Assembly (NCBI RefSeq): GCF_006496635.1
Contig: NZ_CP022958.1
Coordinates: forward strand, 3,224,001-3,288,000
Direction of reading: 5' to 3'
Origin: Azoarcus sp. DD4
GTDB lineage: Bacteria > Pseudomonadota > Gammaproteobacteria > Burkholderiales > Rhodocyclaceae
Length of the DNA stretch: 64,000 nt
A program made the position numbers and the translations under genes. The notes beneath the pieces are model-generated. The model did not search any database. It worked only from the letters and a program-made list of their open reading frames with translations, and was not told the DNA's origin. This document shows, one piece after another, positions 19,795 through 28,356 of this stretch (position 1 is the stretch's first letter; every line of letters begins with the position of its first letter).

Positions 19795-19819
19795 GGTGAC
19801 GGCAGCGCAGGCCGTCGCC
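19795..19819. terminator. Hairpin downstream of the Cache-GGDEF gene
   Basis: GGTGACGGC and GCCGTCGCC pair over 9 bp with one G-T pair around a 7-base loop, 17 bases after the stop. There is no T-run, so termination is uncertain. Confidence 0.35.
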
Positions 19820-19881
19820 GTCCACTATGCTGTCTGTAGTCTCACGCAAGCGCTTCGTACCAGCCCGCCGGAGGACGTGCC

Positions 19882-20271
19882 ATGACCATACAGCTCGACC
19901 ACGTCATCGTGCCCTCGCACACCCGGGACGCTTCGGCCAGACGCCTGGCCGAACTGCTGGACGTGCCCTGCGGGCCCGCCCGGGCCGGCCCCTTTTACGC
20001 CGTATATGTGAATGACGGCCTGACTCTCGACTTCGTCGAAACCGAAGACTCCTTCCCGGTGGAACACTTCTGCTTCCGCGTGGACGAGGACGACTTCGAC
20101 CGCATTCTCGGCAGGATCCAGGCCGCCGGCATCGACTATCGCAGCGCCGTACGCGGCCCCACCGACTGGCGGATCAACACCGACTACGGTGGCCGCCAGA
20201 TCTACTGGAACGTGCCCGACGGGCATCAATGGGAAATACTCACCGTCAGCTACGCCCGCCGGGGCGGCTAA
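19882..20271 (+). CDS. VOC family (glyoxalase/dioxygenase fold) protein
   Basis: This 129-residue single-module protein opens with QLDHVIVPSHTRDASARRLAE and ends with WNVPDGHQWEILTVSYAR, the repeating beta-alpha-beta pattern of the vicinal oxygen chelate fold. The His and Glu at either end (DHVIV and HQWEIL) are the usual metal ligand positions. Substrate is unknown. The next gene starts 10 bases downstream, so the two probably form an operon. Confidence 0.75.
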   Translation: MTIQLDHVIVPSHTRDASARRLAELLDVPCGPARAGPFYAVYVNDGLTLDFVETEDSFPVEHFCFRVDEDDFDRILGRIQAAGIDYRSAVRGPTDWRINTDYGGRQIYWNVPDGHQWEILTVSYARRGG

Positions 20272-20281
20272 GGAGTTCTCC

Positions 20282-20683
20282 ATGCTGCAAACCTATCGCG
20301 GCAGCTGCCACTGCGGCGCTGTCCGTTTCGAAGCCGACCTCGACCTGACCCAGCCGACCTTCCGCTGCAACTGTTCCATCTGCCGCCGCACCCGTTTCTG
20401 GGCCGCGGTCGCCAGGGCGGACGGCTTCCGCCTGCTGTCCGGCAAGTCGGAACTCACCCGTTACGTCTTCAACTCGATGAAGAACGAACACTTCTTCTGC
20501 CGCCATTGCGGCGTGCGCGCTTTCGGCGTGGGCAACGACACGCCTATCGGCAAGATGTACGGTGTCAATCTCGGTTGCCTGGACGATGTCTCGGACGAGC
20601 AGCTCGCGACAGTCCCGATCACTTATGTCGACGGCCTGGAAGATCGCTGGCAGCAGGCGCCGGAGTTCTGGCGGCACCTGTAG
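20282..20683 (+). CDS. GFA-family zinc protein (CENP-V/Gfa fold)
   Basis: This 133-residue protein has the zinc Cys set of the GFA family: GSCHCGAVRFE (about 8-18), FRCNCSICRRT (about 31-41) and FFCRHCGVRAFG (about 73-84). The family is named for a proposed glutathione-formaldehyde enzyme, but most members have no proven reaction. It follows the VOC gene after a 10-base gap. The formaldehyde link is not supported by the neighbours. Confidence 0.82.
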   Translation: MLQTYRGSCHCGAVRFEADLDLTQPTFRCNCSICRRTRFWAAVARADGFRLLSGKSELTRYVFNSMKNEHFFCRHCGVRAFGVGNDTPIGKMYGVNLGCLDDVSDEQLATVPITYVDGLEDRWQQAPEFWRHL

Positions 20684-20915
20684 CGCCGGGTGCCACTCCC
20701 GGACGGGGACCGTGCGGCGTCACCGGCATCGCGGCAGTCTTCGACATGCCGGGCGGACGCGCGCGCCACTGACCATGCCACCGCAGATCGCCGCCGGCTG
20801 CCGCAAGCCGAGATTTACGGGAATGCCGCCAGAGTGGAAAATCCGGTCCTGACCCGCGGGCCGACGCGTCATTCGCCACCGTCCCCGCCGCCTGCACACC
20901 CAACATAACGATCCG

Positions 20916-21773
20916 ATGCGCACCCTTACTCCGCAGCAGGCCCTGCTGCTCTCGCTGGCCGCGGCCGTCAGCACCATAGGCATGAAGACCGCCGCCTGGT
21001 GGCTCACCGGCTCGGTCGGTTACCTTTCCGACGCGCTGGAATCGCTGGTCAACCTCGCCGGAGCCGGCTTTGCGCTGGTGATGGTGTCCTACGCACAGGA
21101 ACCGGCGGATTCGCGCCACCCCTACGGCCACGGCAAGGCCGAGTATTTTTCCGCAGCCTTCGAAGGCGGGCTGATCTTCCTGGCCTCCGTCGCCATCCTG
21201 TACACCGCCGGCGAACGCCTGCTCAATCCGCAGCCCCTCGGCGAACTCGGCATCGGCACCGCGCTGTCGGTCGGCGCCAGCCTGATCAACTTCCTGGTGG
21301 CGCGCGTGCTGTTCCAGGTTGGAAAGGCGAACCGCTCGGTCGCGCTGGAGGCCGATGCCCGCCATCTGATGACCGACGTATGGACCACCGCCGGGGTCGT
21401 CATCGGCGTCGCGATCGCCGGCTTCACCGGCCTGACCTGGCTCGACCCGGTGATCGCCGCCGCGGTGGCGCTCAACATCCTGCGCGAAGGCTGGCAGCTG
21501 ATGCATCGCTCGGTGGACGGCCTGATGGACGGCGCCCAGAGCGAGGAGGAGATCGCCGCCATCGAGACGGTGCTGCAGTCCTTCGCCGCCGAGGGCTGCC
21601 GCCACGCCAATCTCACGACCCGCGTTGCCGGCGCCCAGCGCTTTGCCGAAGTGGACATCCGCGTGCCGGGCGACTGGAGCGTCACCCGCGCCCATGCGCT
21701 GGCGGACGCCGTCGAACGCATGGTCGAGCAGCAGACCCGCACGCGCCTCAAGACGCATATCGAGCCGATCTGA
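20916..21773 (+). CDS. CDF family divalent metal cation exporter
   Basis: This 285-residue protein has about six helices followed by a cytoplasmic C-terminal domain. The SDALES and DARHLMTDVWTT segments hold the paired acidic and His residues of the transport site in helices 2 and 5, and RHPYGHGKAEY is the CDF loop signature. The family exports Zn, Fe, Co, Cd or Mn in exchange for protons. Site residues look D-E/H-D rather than the H-D/H-D of ZitB, which fits FieF-type or manganese-type members; the metal is not certain. Confidence 0.85.
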   Translation: MRTLTPQQALLLSLAAAVSTIGMKTAAWWLTGSVGYLSDALESLVNLAGAGFALVMVSYAQEPADSRHPYGHGKAEYFSAAFEGGLIFLASVAILYTAGERLLNPQPLGELGIGTALSVGASLINFLVARVLFQVGKANRSVALEADARHLMTDVWTTAGVVIGVAIAGFTGLTWLDPVIAAAVALNILREGWQLMHRSVDGLMDGAQSEEEIAAIETVLQSFAAEGCRHANLTTRVAGAQRFAEVDIRVPGDWSVTRAHALADAVERMVEQQTRTRLKTHIEPI

Positions 21774-21777
21774 GGTC

Positions 21778-22167
21778 TCAGCGCGGCGCATCGATCAGCG
21801 CGTCGACCTCCTCGTCCGAAAGGCCGGCGCCGTCGCACAGCGCGTAGCCCTTGTGGACACTCACCAGGTAGGGCAAGCGGATGAAGAAGACATTCATCGG
21901 CCGCAACTCCTCCACCACCAGCGCCTCGACCCGCCGCTCTCGATAGGCGGTCTGGCAGACGCGCGCCGCCACCTCGCGCCACTGGCCCGCGACCGCGTCC
22001 TGGTTGGTCCAGGGAGCAACGTTGGACTTGATCACGATGTAATGCAGACCCGGCCGCAGCACCTCGTGGAACACCCCGCCGCCCATCGCGCTCGGACCGC
22101 TGCCGAGATCGTGGGTCGAGGTGCAAGCAGCCGCCAGCGCGCACGCCACGGCAATCCGGCCCTTCAT
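21778..22167 (-). CDS. Small secreted or lipoprotein of unknown function
   Basis: This 129-residue protein has a short hydrophobic N-terminus ending LAAAC, a possible lipobox. The mature domain is mixed alpha/beta (HYIVIKSNVAPW, VEALVVEELRPMNVFFIRLP). Its start overlaps the stop of the upstream lipoprotein gene by ATGA, so the two are translationally coupled. I do not recognise the family. Confidence 0.6.
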   Translation of the reverse strand: MKGRIAVACALAAACTSTHDLGSGPSAMGGGVFHEVLRPGLHYIVIKSNVAPWTNQDAVAGQWREVAARVCQTAYRERRVEALVVEELRPMNVFFIRLPYLVSVHKGYALCDGAGLSDEEVDALIDAPR

Positions 22168-22835
22168 GGCGCCGCCGGCCGCAGTGCCGCATTGTCGGCT
22201 TGCATCATGCGGGGCGCGAAATCGACGACGCTGTCGCCGGCCTGCGCTTCGCCACGCGCCTTCACCACGGCGAGATCGTCGGCGAGCCGGTTCGACACGG
22301 TGAAAAAGGCGCCCTGCACTTCCGGCACCCTGTGCGCATCCCGTCCCATCCGCAGATGGCTGACGAAGCGGCCCAGGTAGGCGAGCCCGCCAGCCTCCAC
22401 ACGGAACGGCACCGCACCGGCATCCGCCTCGTAGAAGTGCGCGGCCCAACCGCCCATGGGCGCGTTCCCGACCATGATGCTGACCAGCTCGTAATCGCCC
22501 GCCGGCAGGGTGGCGACGAAGACCGTGCCGTGCGCCGTCGCATCGCGAAAATCCACCGGGGTACGGTACACGAGCGACAGCACCGCACCCATCACGCCCA
22601 CCGGCGAATAGAACAGGAACTCCCCCTGTCGGCGGGTTCTATCGGCCGATGCCGGACGAAACTGGATGCTGCTGAAATCGACGGTGGGCGCATCGCTCGA
22701 CACACCGATGCTGCCGAAGACGCGTCCCACGCCCGGACTGCCCGCCGCCACGGTCGCGGGCGGCAGCTGGACGTTGCCGACGCAACCAGCCAGCACGCTG
22801 GCAAGGCAGCTCGTCAACAGACTGTGGCGGCGCAT
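22164..22835 (-). CDS. Outer-membrane lipoprotein of unknown function
   Basis: This 223-residue protein has a clear lipoprotein signal (LASVLAGC, Cys18). The mature part looks like beta-strands (GEFLFYSPVGVMGAVLSLVY, TVFVATLPAGDYELVSIMVG), as in carboxypeptidase-regulatory or transthyretin-like folds. Asp at +2 is absent (Val), so export to the outer membrane is expected. The start was taken at the ATG directly before the signal peptide; a longer frame to 22943 has no such feature. It pairs with the downstream small gene. Confidence 0.65.
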   Translation of the reverse strand: MRRHSLLTSCLASVLAGCVGNVQLPPATVAAGSPGVGRVFGSIGVSSDAPTVDFSSIQFRPASADRTRRQGEFLFYSPVGVMGAVLSLVYRTPVDFRDATAHGTVFVATLPAGDYELVSIMVGNAPMGGWAAHFYEADAGAVPFRVEAGGLAYLGRFVSHLRMGRDAHRVPEVQGAFFTVSNRLADDLAVVKARGEAQAGDSVVDFAPRMMQADNAALRPAAP

Positions 22836-23021
22836 CGCGTCCGGCCTCGCCGCCTGCTGCCTGCGCCAGACACCGCCGCGGGCAGTGTGGCGCGCTCGTG
22901 TATGCCCATCGGCCGCTCTCCGCAGTGAGATGGAAATCATCATCCCACCGCTCGCCGACAGCCGGTTTGACGGCGCTCAATCCGCCTTGCCGCGAGCGGA
23001 CCGACGCCGGTGCCGGCCCCC

Positions 23022-23521
23022 TCAGCCCGTCCCGAGCGCCGCCATCGCCTTCTCGGGCGATCCTTCCAGCCCGGCGGAGCCGGCGCCGGTCTTCATCGCC
23101 GTCGCCATGGTGAACATGTGCTCGATCGAGGTGCAGTCGTGGTAACCCAGCCGCGCCGGCGGACGGACCTTGAGGATGTCGATGCGGCCTTCCGGGGTCA
23201 GCGCCCAGTCGGCGATGTGCACCGCGATCACCTTGCCGAACACCACGTCCACCGCACCCATGGCGCCGTTGCCCGGCAGGCGCAGCGTGGTCATGTATTC
23301 GCATTCGAACTGGACCGGCGATTCCGCCACCCGCGGCGGGCGGATGCGGGTGGCGGCCGCCTTGGTCAGCCCCGCGACGGCGAACTCGTCCACCTCGGGC
23401 GGCAACTCTTCCGAACTGATGTTCACCGCCTCGTCCAGGTCATAGGTCGCCATGTTCCACACGAACTGGCCGGATTCCTCCGCATTCACGGTGGAATCCT
23501 TGCGCTTGCCCTTCGAGGTCT
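23022..23521 (-). pseudogene. Flavin reductase-like gene lacking its 5' part
   Basis: The frame encodes the C-terminal two thirds of a flavin reductase-like (FMN split barrel) protein: KDSTVNAEESGQFVWNMATY, LPPEVDEFAVAGL, RVAESPVQFECEY and LARLGY-type blocks are all present. Family members carry about 55-60 more residues ahead, including the first strands and the PRPIGW segment. Here the similarity begins exactly at the stop codon of the upstream SRPBCC gene (23524-23526). No start codon precedes it except inside that gene. The loss should break the FMN site. It is a decayed 5'-deleted copy; residual expression through coupling cannot be excluded. Confidence 0.75.
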
Positions 23522-23523
23522 GT

Positions 23524-23970
23524 TCACTCCCGGATTTCCGGCTCGACCAGCAGGGCAAGTTGCGCCAGCGATTCCTGCCAGCCCAACGTGCACATTTCGA
23601 CCGGAATCACTGCCGGAATACCCTCCTGCACGATGCCCAGCTCGGTGCCGCAGGACACCGGCTTCAACGTCACCGTGGTCTGCATGACGCCGGGCAGGTT
23701 GGGGTCGTCGAAACGGTCGGTGTAACGGATCAGCGAACCGGGTTCGAGCGCGAGGTATTCGCCGCCGAAGCTGTGGCTGTGTCCGGTGGTGAAGTTGGTG
23801 AAGGACATGCGGAAACTACCGCCGACACGGGCATCGAGTTGCTCCACATGCGCGGTGAAACCGTAAGGCGGCAGCCACTTTGCGAGGCCATCCGGATCGA
23901 GAAAGGCGCGGTAGATGCGCTCGGCCGGGGCGCGCAGGACACGATGGAAACGGACGGTACCGGTGTTCAT
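23524..23970 (-). CDS. SRPBCC family (AHSA1/START-like) protein
   Basis: This 148-residue protein has the helix-grip pattern of AHSA1-type domains: FHRVLRAPAERIYRAFLDPDGLAKWLPP at the start and GWQESLAQLALLVEPE at the end. The fold binds hydrophobic ligands; no reaction is known for this type. The ATG at 23970 follows GGAGAG. The gene is complete, but its stop codon abuts the truncated flavin reductase remnant, so it may have arrived with the event that removed that gene's 5' end. Confidence 0.82.
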   Translation of the reverse strand: MNTGTVRFHRVLRAPAERIYRAFLDPDGLAKWLPPYGFTAHVEQLDARVGGSFRMSFTNFTTGHSHSFGGEYLALEPGSLIRYTDRFDDPNLPGVMQTTVTLKPVSCGTELGIVQEGIPAVIPVEMCTLGWQESLAQLALLVEPEIRE

Positions 23971-24208
23971 GATGTGCTCTCCTTGCTGGGGTCTGGATTG
24001 CCGGGGACGGGATAGCGGAGCGCCCCGTCTCATCCCTACGTCGAACGGGCAAACCCGGAATCGACAAACCCTTCACGGTGTACCCCCGGCACGGAATAAT
24101 GCTCCACCTCGCCCAGGCCCGCAGCCTCGGCACCAGCGATTCGCTACCGCCTCGCTGGCGCAGCCGGCGACAAAGGCCCCCGGCAGGCACCCGCACAGGC
24201 CACCCGCA

Positions 24209-25270
24209 TCAGCACGGCAGCAGCACGTCGAGATAGCTCGCCAGCGGTTCGTCGTCGCCGACCGGGCGGGCCAGCGCCACCTCGTTGGATTTGAACACCG
24301 CCACCACCTCGGCACCGACCTCCAGCGGATGCTCGCGCAGATTGCGTACCGTCAACGTCGATACGATGGTGTCGCGCACGCCACGGCGGTCGAGCACCTC
24401 GATCTCGACCTCGGCCAGCACCGCGTCGGCGCGAATCGCGATGACCTTGCCGCGCACCTGGTTGCGCGCATTGAGCGCCTGCACGGTGAGCAGCCGGTCC
24501 AGCACCCTGCCCTCCAGCGCGGCAAAGGCGGCATCGCCGCGGGCACGCGGGCGCGGCAGCTCGACCTGCTGGTCGAGCGCGATACGGCCGTCCTCGATGA
24601 TGACGATGCGGTCGGCCAGCGCCACCGCCTCGCTCACGTCGTGGGTCACCAGCACCGCGGTGAATCCGTGCTCGCGCCACAGCTGCTCGATCAGGCGGTG
24701 CATCTCGATGCGGGTGAGCGCGTCGAGCGCGCCCAGCGGTTCGTCGAGGAGCAGCAGGCGCGGCCGGTGCACCAGCGCGCGCGCCAGCGCCACCCGCTGG
24801 CGCTGGCCGCCGGAGAGCCGCGCCGGCCACTCCTCGGCGCGGTCCACCAGGCCGACCTGGGCCAGCGCCTGGCGCGCCAGCTCGTTCACCACCCAACGCT
24901 TGCCGGGCAGGCCGAGGGCGACATTGTCGATCACCTTCCTCCACGGCAGCAGCCGGGCATCCTGGAACATGATGCGGGTGTCGTCGTCCAGACCGTCGAG
25001 CTCACGGCCATTCACCGCGAGGCGGCCGCCATCGGCCTTGTCCAGCCCGGCGAGCAGGCGCAGCAGCGTGCTCTTGCCGCAGCCGCTCTTGCCGACGATA
25101 GCGACGAACTCGCCCGGCCGGATGTCGAGATCCAGCTTGTGCAGCACGGTGCGTTCGCCGAAGCGGCGCTCCACCTGCTCCACCCGCAGCGCCACGCCCT
25201 GCGCGCCGCGCTGCCCCTGCTCCGCCACATGGGCGAATTCCTTGCTGTCGATTGCACTCATCGCTGTCAT
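24209..25270 (-). CDS. ssuB: Sulfonate ABC transporter ATPase with C-terminal Mop domain
   Basis: This 353-residue protein has an SsuB-type ATPase with Walker A GKSGCGKST (60-68), Q-loop Gln103, signature LSGGQRQR (152-159) and Walker B LLLLDEP (172-178). Residues ~266-336 (NARNQVRGKV to AVFKSNEVALA) form a molybdate/molybdopterin-binding Mop/TOBE domain, which ordinary SsuB (~260 residues) lacks. The domain may bind an oxyanion and gate transport, as in ModC. ATG 25270 was taken, ATG 25261 is an alternative. It starts 8 bases after the permease gene and ends the ssu operon. Confidence 0.88.
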   Translation of the reverse strand: MTAMSAIDSKEFAHVAEQGQRGAQGVALRVEQVERRFGERTVLHKLDLDIRPGEFVAIVGKSGCGKSTLLRLLAGLDKADGGRLAVNGRELDGLDDDTRIMFQDARLLPWRKVIDNVALGLPGKRWVVNELARQALAQVGLVDRAEEWPARLSGGQRQRVALARALVHRPRLLLLDEPLGALDALTRIEMHRLIEQLWREHGFTAVLVTHDVSEAVALADRIVIIEDGRIALDQQVELPRPRARGDAAFAALEGRVLDRLLTVQALNARNQVRGKVIAIRADAVLAEVEIEVLDRRGVRDTIVSTLTVRNLREHPLEVGAEVVAVFKSNEVALARPVGDDEPLASYLDVLLPC

Positions 25271-25278
25271 CCCGAATC

Positions 25279-26073
25279 TCAAACCGGCTGGTAGGCGGTG
25301 TTCCAGCGCAGCCACACCCGCTCCAGCCCGCGCGCCACCACGTCGGCCAGCTTGCCGAGCACCGCGTACAGCAGGATCGCCAGCACCACCACGTCGGTCT
25401 GCAGGAATTCGCGCGCATTCATCGCCATGTAGCCGATGCCGGAGGTCGCGGAGATGGTCTCGGCGACGATCAGCGTCAGCCACATGAAGCCGAGCGCATA
25501 GCGCACGCCGACCAGGATGTTGGGCAGCGCGCCCGGCAGGATCACCTGGCGGAACAGCGCCCAGCCGGACAGGCCGTAGGAGCGCCCCATCTCCACCAGC
25601 GCGGCATCCACCGAGCGGATGCCGTGGAAGGTGTTGAGGTAGATCGGGAAGAACACCCCGAGCGCGACCAGGAAGAGCTTGCCCTCCTCGCCGATACCGA
25701 ACCACAGGATGACCAGCGGGATCAGCGCCAGGTGCGGCACGTTGCGCACCATCTGCAGCGTGGTATCGAAGAGCTTTTCCGCCAGCCGGTAGCCGCCGTT
25801 GATCAGCCCGAAGAAGAAACCGATACCGCCGCCGATGGCAAAACCGGTGGCGGCGCGGGCGAAGCTGGCACCGAGGTGGGTGAAGAGTTCGCCGCTGGCG
25901 GCGAGCGCGTAACCCGCCTGCAGCACCGCCAGCGGCGCCGGCAGGATGCGGGTGGACAGCCAGCCGGTCTGCGCGGCGAGCTGCCACAGCACGACGATGG
26001 CCACCGGCACCAGCCAGGGCAGCGCGGCGGCAAGAGCGGGCCGGCTGCGCCAGCCGGTGGTCGCGTTACTCAT
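25279..26073 (-). CDS. ssuC: Sulfonate ABC transporter permease
   Basis: This 264-residue inner-membrane protein has about six helices. The coupling-loop segment EMGRSYGLSGWALFRQVILPGALPNIL (split over about 160-186) is the conserved EAA motif of SsuC/TauC permeases that contacts SsuB. It follows the binding protein gene by 33 bases and precedes ssuB by 8. Together with SsuA and SsuB it should import aliphatic sulfonates as a sulfur source. Confidence 0.9.
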   Translation of the reverse strand: MSNATTGWRSRPALAAALPWLVPVAIVVLWQLAAQTGWLSTRILPAPLAVLQAGYALAASGELFTHLGASFARAATGFAIGGGIGFFFGLINGGYRLAEKLFDTTLQMVRNVPHLALIPLVILWFGIGEEGKLFLVALGVFFPIYLNTFHGIRSVDAALVEMGRSYGLSGWALFRQVILPGALPNILVGVRYALGFMWLTLIVAETISATSGIGYMAMNAREFLQTDVVVLAILLYAVLGKLADVVARGLERVWLRWNTAYQPV

Positions 26074-26106
26074 GATGTTCTCCTGCTGCCGGAGGCGCCC
26101 GCCGGA

Positions 26107-27093
26107 TCAAGCCGGTTTCCATAGTCGTACCTCGGTCGCCACCACCTTCTTCGGCAGCAGCTTCTCGTCGAAGAAGGCGTCCGCGATGCGCTGCTGCTCG
26201 CCGAGCTGGTCCGCCGCCACCGCGCGCACGTCGTAGCTGCGGCGGCCGTTGGCGAGTTCCACCGTGTCGGCGTCCAGCCCCCACACCGGCGCGAGCTGCG
26301 CCGCCGCTTCCTTCGGGTTGGCCTTGACCCAGCGTCCGGTCTGCTTCAGTTCGTCGAAGATCAGCGCCAGCACGTCGGGCCGGGCCTCGGCGAAACTGTC
26401 GGCGGCGAGGTAGTAGCGCTTGTACTCCGCCACCGCCGGCTCACCGGTGAGCCGCCGTACCTTGGACTGGCGCTGCACGCCGGCGAGGAAGGGATCCCAG
26501 ATCGCCCAAGCATCGATCGCACCCTTCTCGAAGGCGGCGCGGCCATCGGCCGGGGTGAGGTAGGCCACTTCGACGTCGCGCGGCGACAGCCCGCCCTTGG
26601 CAAGCGCGGCGATCAGCAGGTAGTGCGCGCCCGAGGCCTTGGCGACGCCGATCTTCTTGCCCTTGAGGTCGGCCAGCGACCGTATGGGCGAGACTTCCGG
26701 CACGACAATGGCCTGCGCGGTGGGCGACGGCGCCTCCTGTGCGACATAGGTCAGGCGCGCGCCGGCGGCCTGCGCGAACACCGGCACGGTGTCGGCCACA
26801 TCGGCGCTGAAGTCGATGCTGCCGACATTGAGCGCTTCCAGCAGCGGCAAACCGCTGGTGAATTCGAACCACTCGGTCTTGAGGCCCAGCGGCGCGAGAC
26901 GCTTGTCGAGCGCCCCACGCGCCTTGGCCAGCACGGTGAGGGTGGAGGACTTCTGGTAGCCGATGCGCACCGCCTTGCCGTCCCAGGCCGCACGGGCGAA
27001 GGACGGCAGCAGCGCGGCGGAGGCGAGACCGCCGAGGGTGATGAGGCTGCGGCGGCGGGTGGGGGAGAAGGGATTAGGCTTGTGCATGCTCAT
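26107..27093 (-). CDS. ssuA: Aliphatic sulfonate-binding protein (copy 1)
   Basis: This 328-residue periplasmic protein has a twin-arginine type signal (TRRRSLITLGG). The SsuA core is seen in VRIGYQKSSTLTVLAKARG (sulfonate site), LNVGSIDFSADVADTVPVFAQAAGA and AAFEKGAIDAWAIWDPF. The ATG at 27093 lies six bases after AGGA; ATG 27087 is the alternative. It delivers sulfonates to SsuC. It is clearly paralogous to the protein at 28357-29316 on the other side of ssuD. Confidence 0.88.
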   Translation of the reverse strand: MSMHKPNPFSPTRRRSLITLGGLASAALLPSFARAAWDGKAVRIGYQKSSTLTVLAKARGALDKRLAPLGLKTEWFEFTSGLPLLEALNVGSIDFSADVADTVPVFAQAAGARLTYVAQEAPSPTAQAIVVPEVSPIRSLADLKGKKIGVAKASGAHYLLIAALAKGGLSPRDVEVAYLTPADGRAAFEKGAIDAWAIWDPFLAGVQRQSKVRRLTGEPAVAEYKRYYLAADSFAEARPDVLALIFDELKQTGRWVKANPKEAAAQLAPVWGLDADTVELANGRRSYDVRAVAADQLGEQQRIADAFFDEKLLPKKVVATEVRLWKPA

Positions 27094-27116
27094 GTTCGAT
27101 CCTGTCGGGGTTAGGC

Positions 27117-28322
27117 TCAACTCGCCGACGCCTTCGGATAAAGATCGTTCGCCACCATCTCCCCGAACGGGCTTACCAGCGTCGGCGCCTTGCGCAGATT
27201 CCCGGCGGTGGCGTTGGTCAGCCCCGCCGCCACGTCGGTGTCGAAGCGCGGGTTCGCCACGTTCAGATGCGGGAACACCAGTTCGGCGAAGCGGTACGCT
27301 TCTTCCAGGTGCGGATAGCCCGACAGCACGAAGGTGTCGGCGCCGATCGCGGCGTATTCCTTGATGCGCTCGGCGATGATCTTGCCGTCGCCCACCAGCG
27401 CGGTGCCGGCGCCGCCGCGCACCAGTCCTACGCCGGCCCACAGGTTGGGGGCGATCTCCAGCTTGCTGCGGTCGCCGCCGTGCAGTTCGCGCATGCGGCG
27501 CTGGCCTTCGGAATCCATGCGGCCGAGCGAGGCCTGCGCCTTGGCGATGGTGTCGTCGTCGAGGTAGCGGATCAGCTCGTCCGCGGCCTGCCACGCCGCC
27601 GCCTCGGTTTCGCGCGGGATCACATGCAGGCGCACGCCGAAGCGCACCTGGCGGCCCTCCTTCTCGGCGCGTTTCCTCACGTCGGCGAACTTCTTCGCCA
27701 CCTCTTCCGGCGCCTCGCCCCACGACAGGTAGAGCTCGACGTGCCTGGCCGCGGTGTCGTGGGCGCGGTCCGACGAGCCGCCGAAGAACAGCGGCGGATG
27801 CGGCTGCTGCAGCGGCGGGAAGAGTTGGCGCGCGCCCTTTACCTTGATGTGCTTGCCGTCGTAATCGACCGTCTCGCCGGACAGCAGGCGCTTCCACACG
27901 TCGAGGAATTCGTCGGCGTGCGCGTAGCGTTCGTCATGGTCGAGGAAGATGCCGTCGGCTTCGAGGTCGGAGGCGTCGCCGCCCGCCACTACATTCACCA
28001 GCAGCCGGCCTTCGGACAGACGGTCCAGCGTCGCCGCCTGACGCGCCGCCACCGTCGGCGAAATCGTCGCCGGGCGCAGCGCGACCAGGAACTTGAGATG
28101 GCGGGTTACCGGCACCAGGCTGGAGGCGACGATCCAGGAATCCTCGCACGAGCGCCCGGTGGGTATCAGCACGCCGCCATAGCCGAGGCTGTCGGCCGCC
28201 TGGGCGATCTGCTTGAGGTAGTTGTGATCCACCGCGCGCGCCTGATGCGCGGTGCCGAGGTAGCGGCCATCGCCGTGGGTGGGCAGAAACCAGAAGATGT
28301 TGAGCTTGTTGTCCTGACTCAT
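27117..28322 (-). CDS. ssuD: FMNH2-dependent alkanesulfonate monooxygenase
   Basis: This 401-residue TIM-barrel enzyme of the bacterial luciferase-like class has the full SsuD sequence signature: IFWFLPTHGDGRYLG at the start, LVALRPATISPTVAARQAATLDRLS, VNVVAGGD, FFGGSSDRAHDTAARHVELYLSWGE and VLSGYPHLEEAYRFAELVFP. It splits alkanesulfonates to sulfite and aldehyde using reduced flavin. No complete ssuE-type flavin reductase lies in the window, so reduced FMN must come from elsewhere. It lies between the two binding protein genes. Confidence 0.93.
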   Translation of the reverse strand: MSQDNKLNIFWFLPTHGDGRYLGTAHQARAVDHNYLKQIAQAADSLGYGGVLIPTGRSCEDSWIVASSLVPVTRHLKFLVALRPATISPTVAARQAATLDRLSEGRLLVNVVAGGDASDLEADGIFLDHDERYAHADEFLDVWKRLLSGETVDYDGKHIKVKGARQLFPPLQQPHPPLFFGGSSDRAHDTAARHVELYLSWGEAPEEVAKKFADVRKRAEKEGRQVRFGVRLHVIPRETEAAAWQAADELIRYLDDDTIAKAQASLGRMDSEGQRRMRELHGGDRSKLEIAPNLWAGVGLVRGGAGTALVGDGKIIAERIKEYAAIGADTFVLSGYPHLEEAYRFAELVFPHLNVANPRFDTDVAAGLTNATAGNLRKAPTLVSPFGEMVANDLYPKASAS

Positions 28323-28356
28323 GGGTGTGCTCCGCAGGTATTCGTCGTGCGCGAAA

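Noticed and set aside
26107..27093. Direct repeat by recent duplication of the two SsuA genes
   Set aside because: The proteins share blocks but differ at most positions and the DNA is not repeated, so the duplication is old or the copies were acquired separately.
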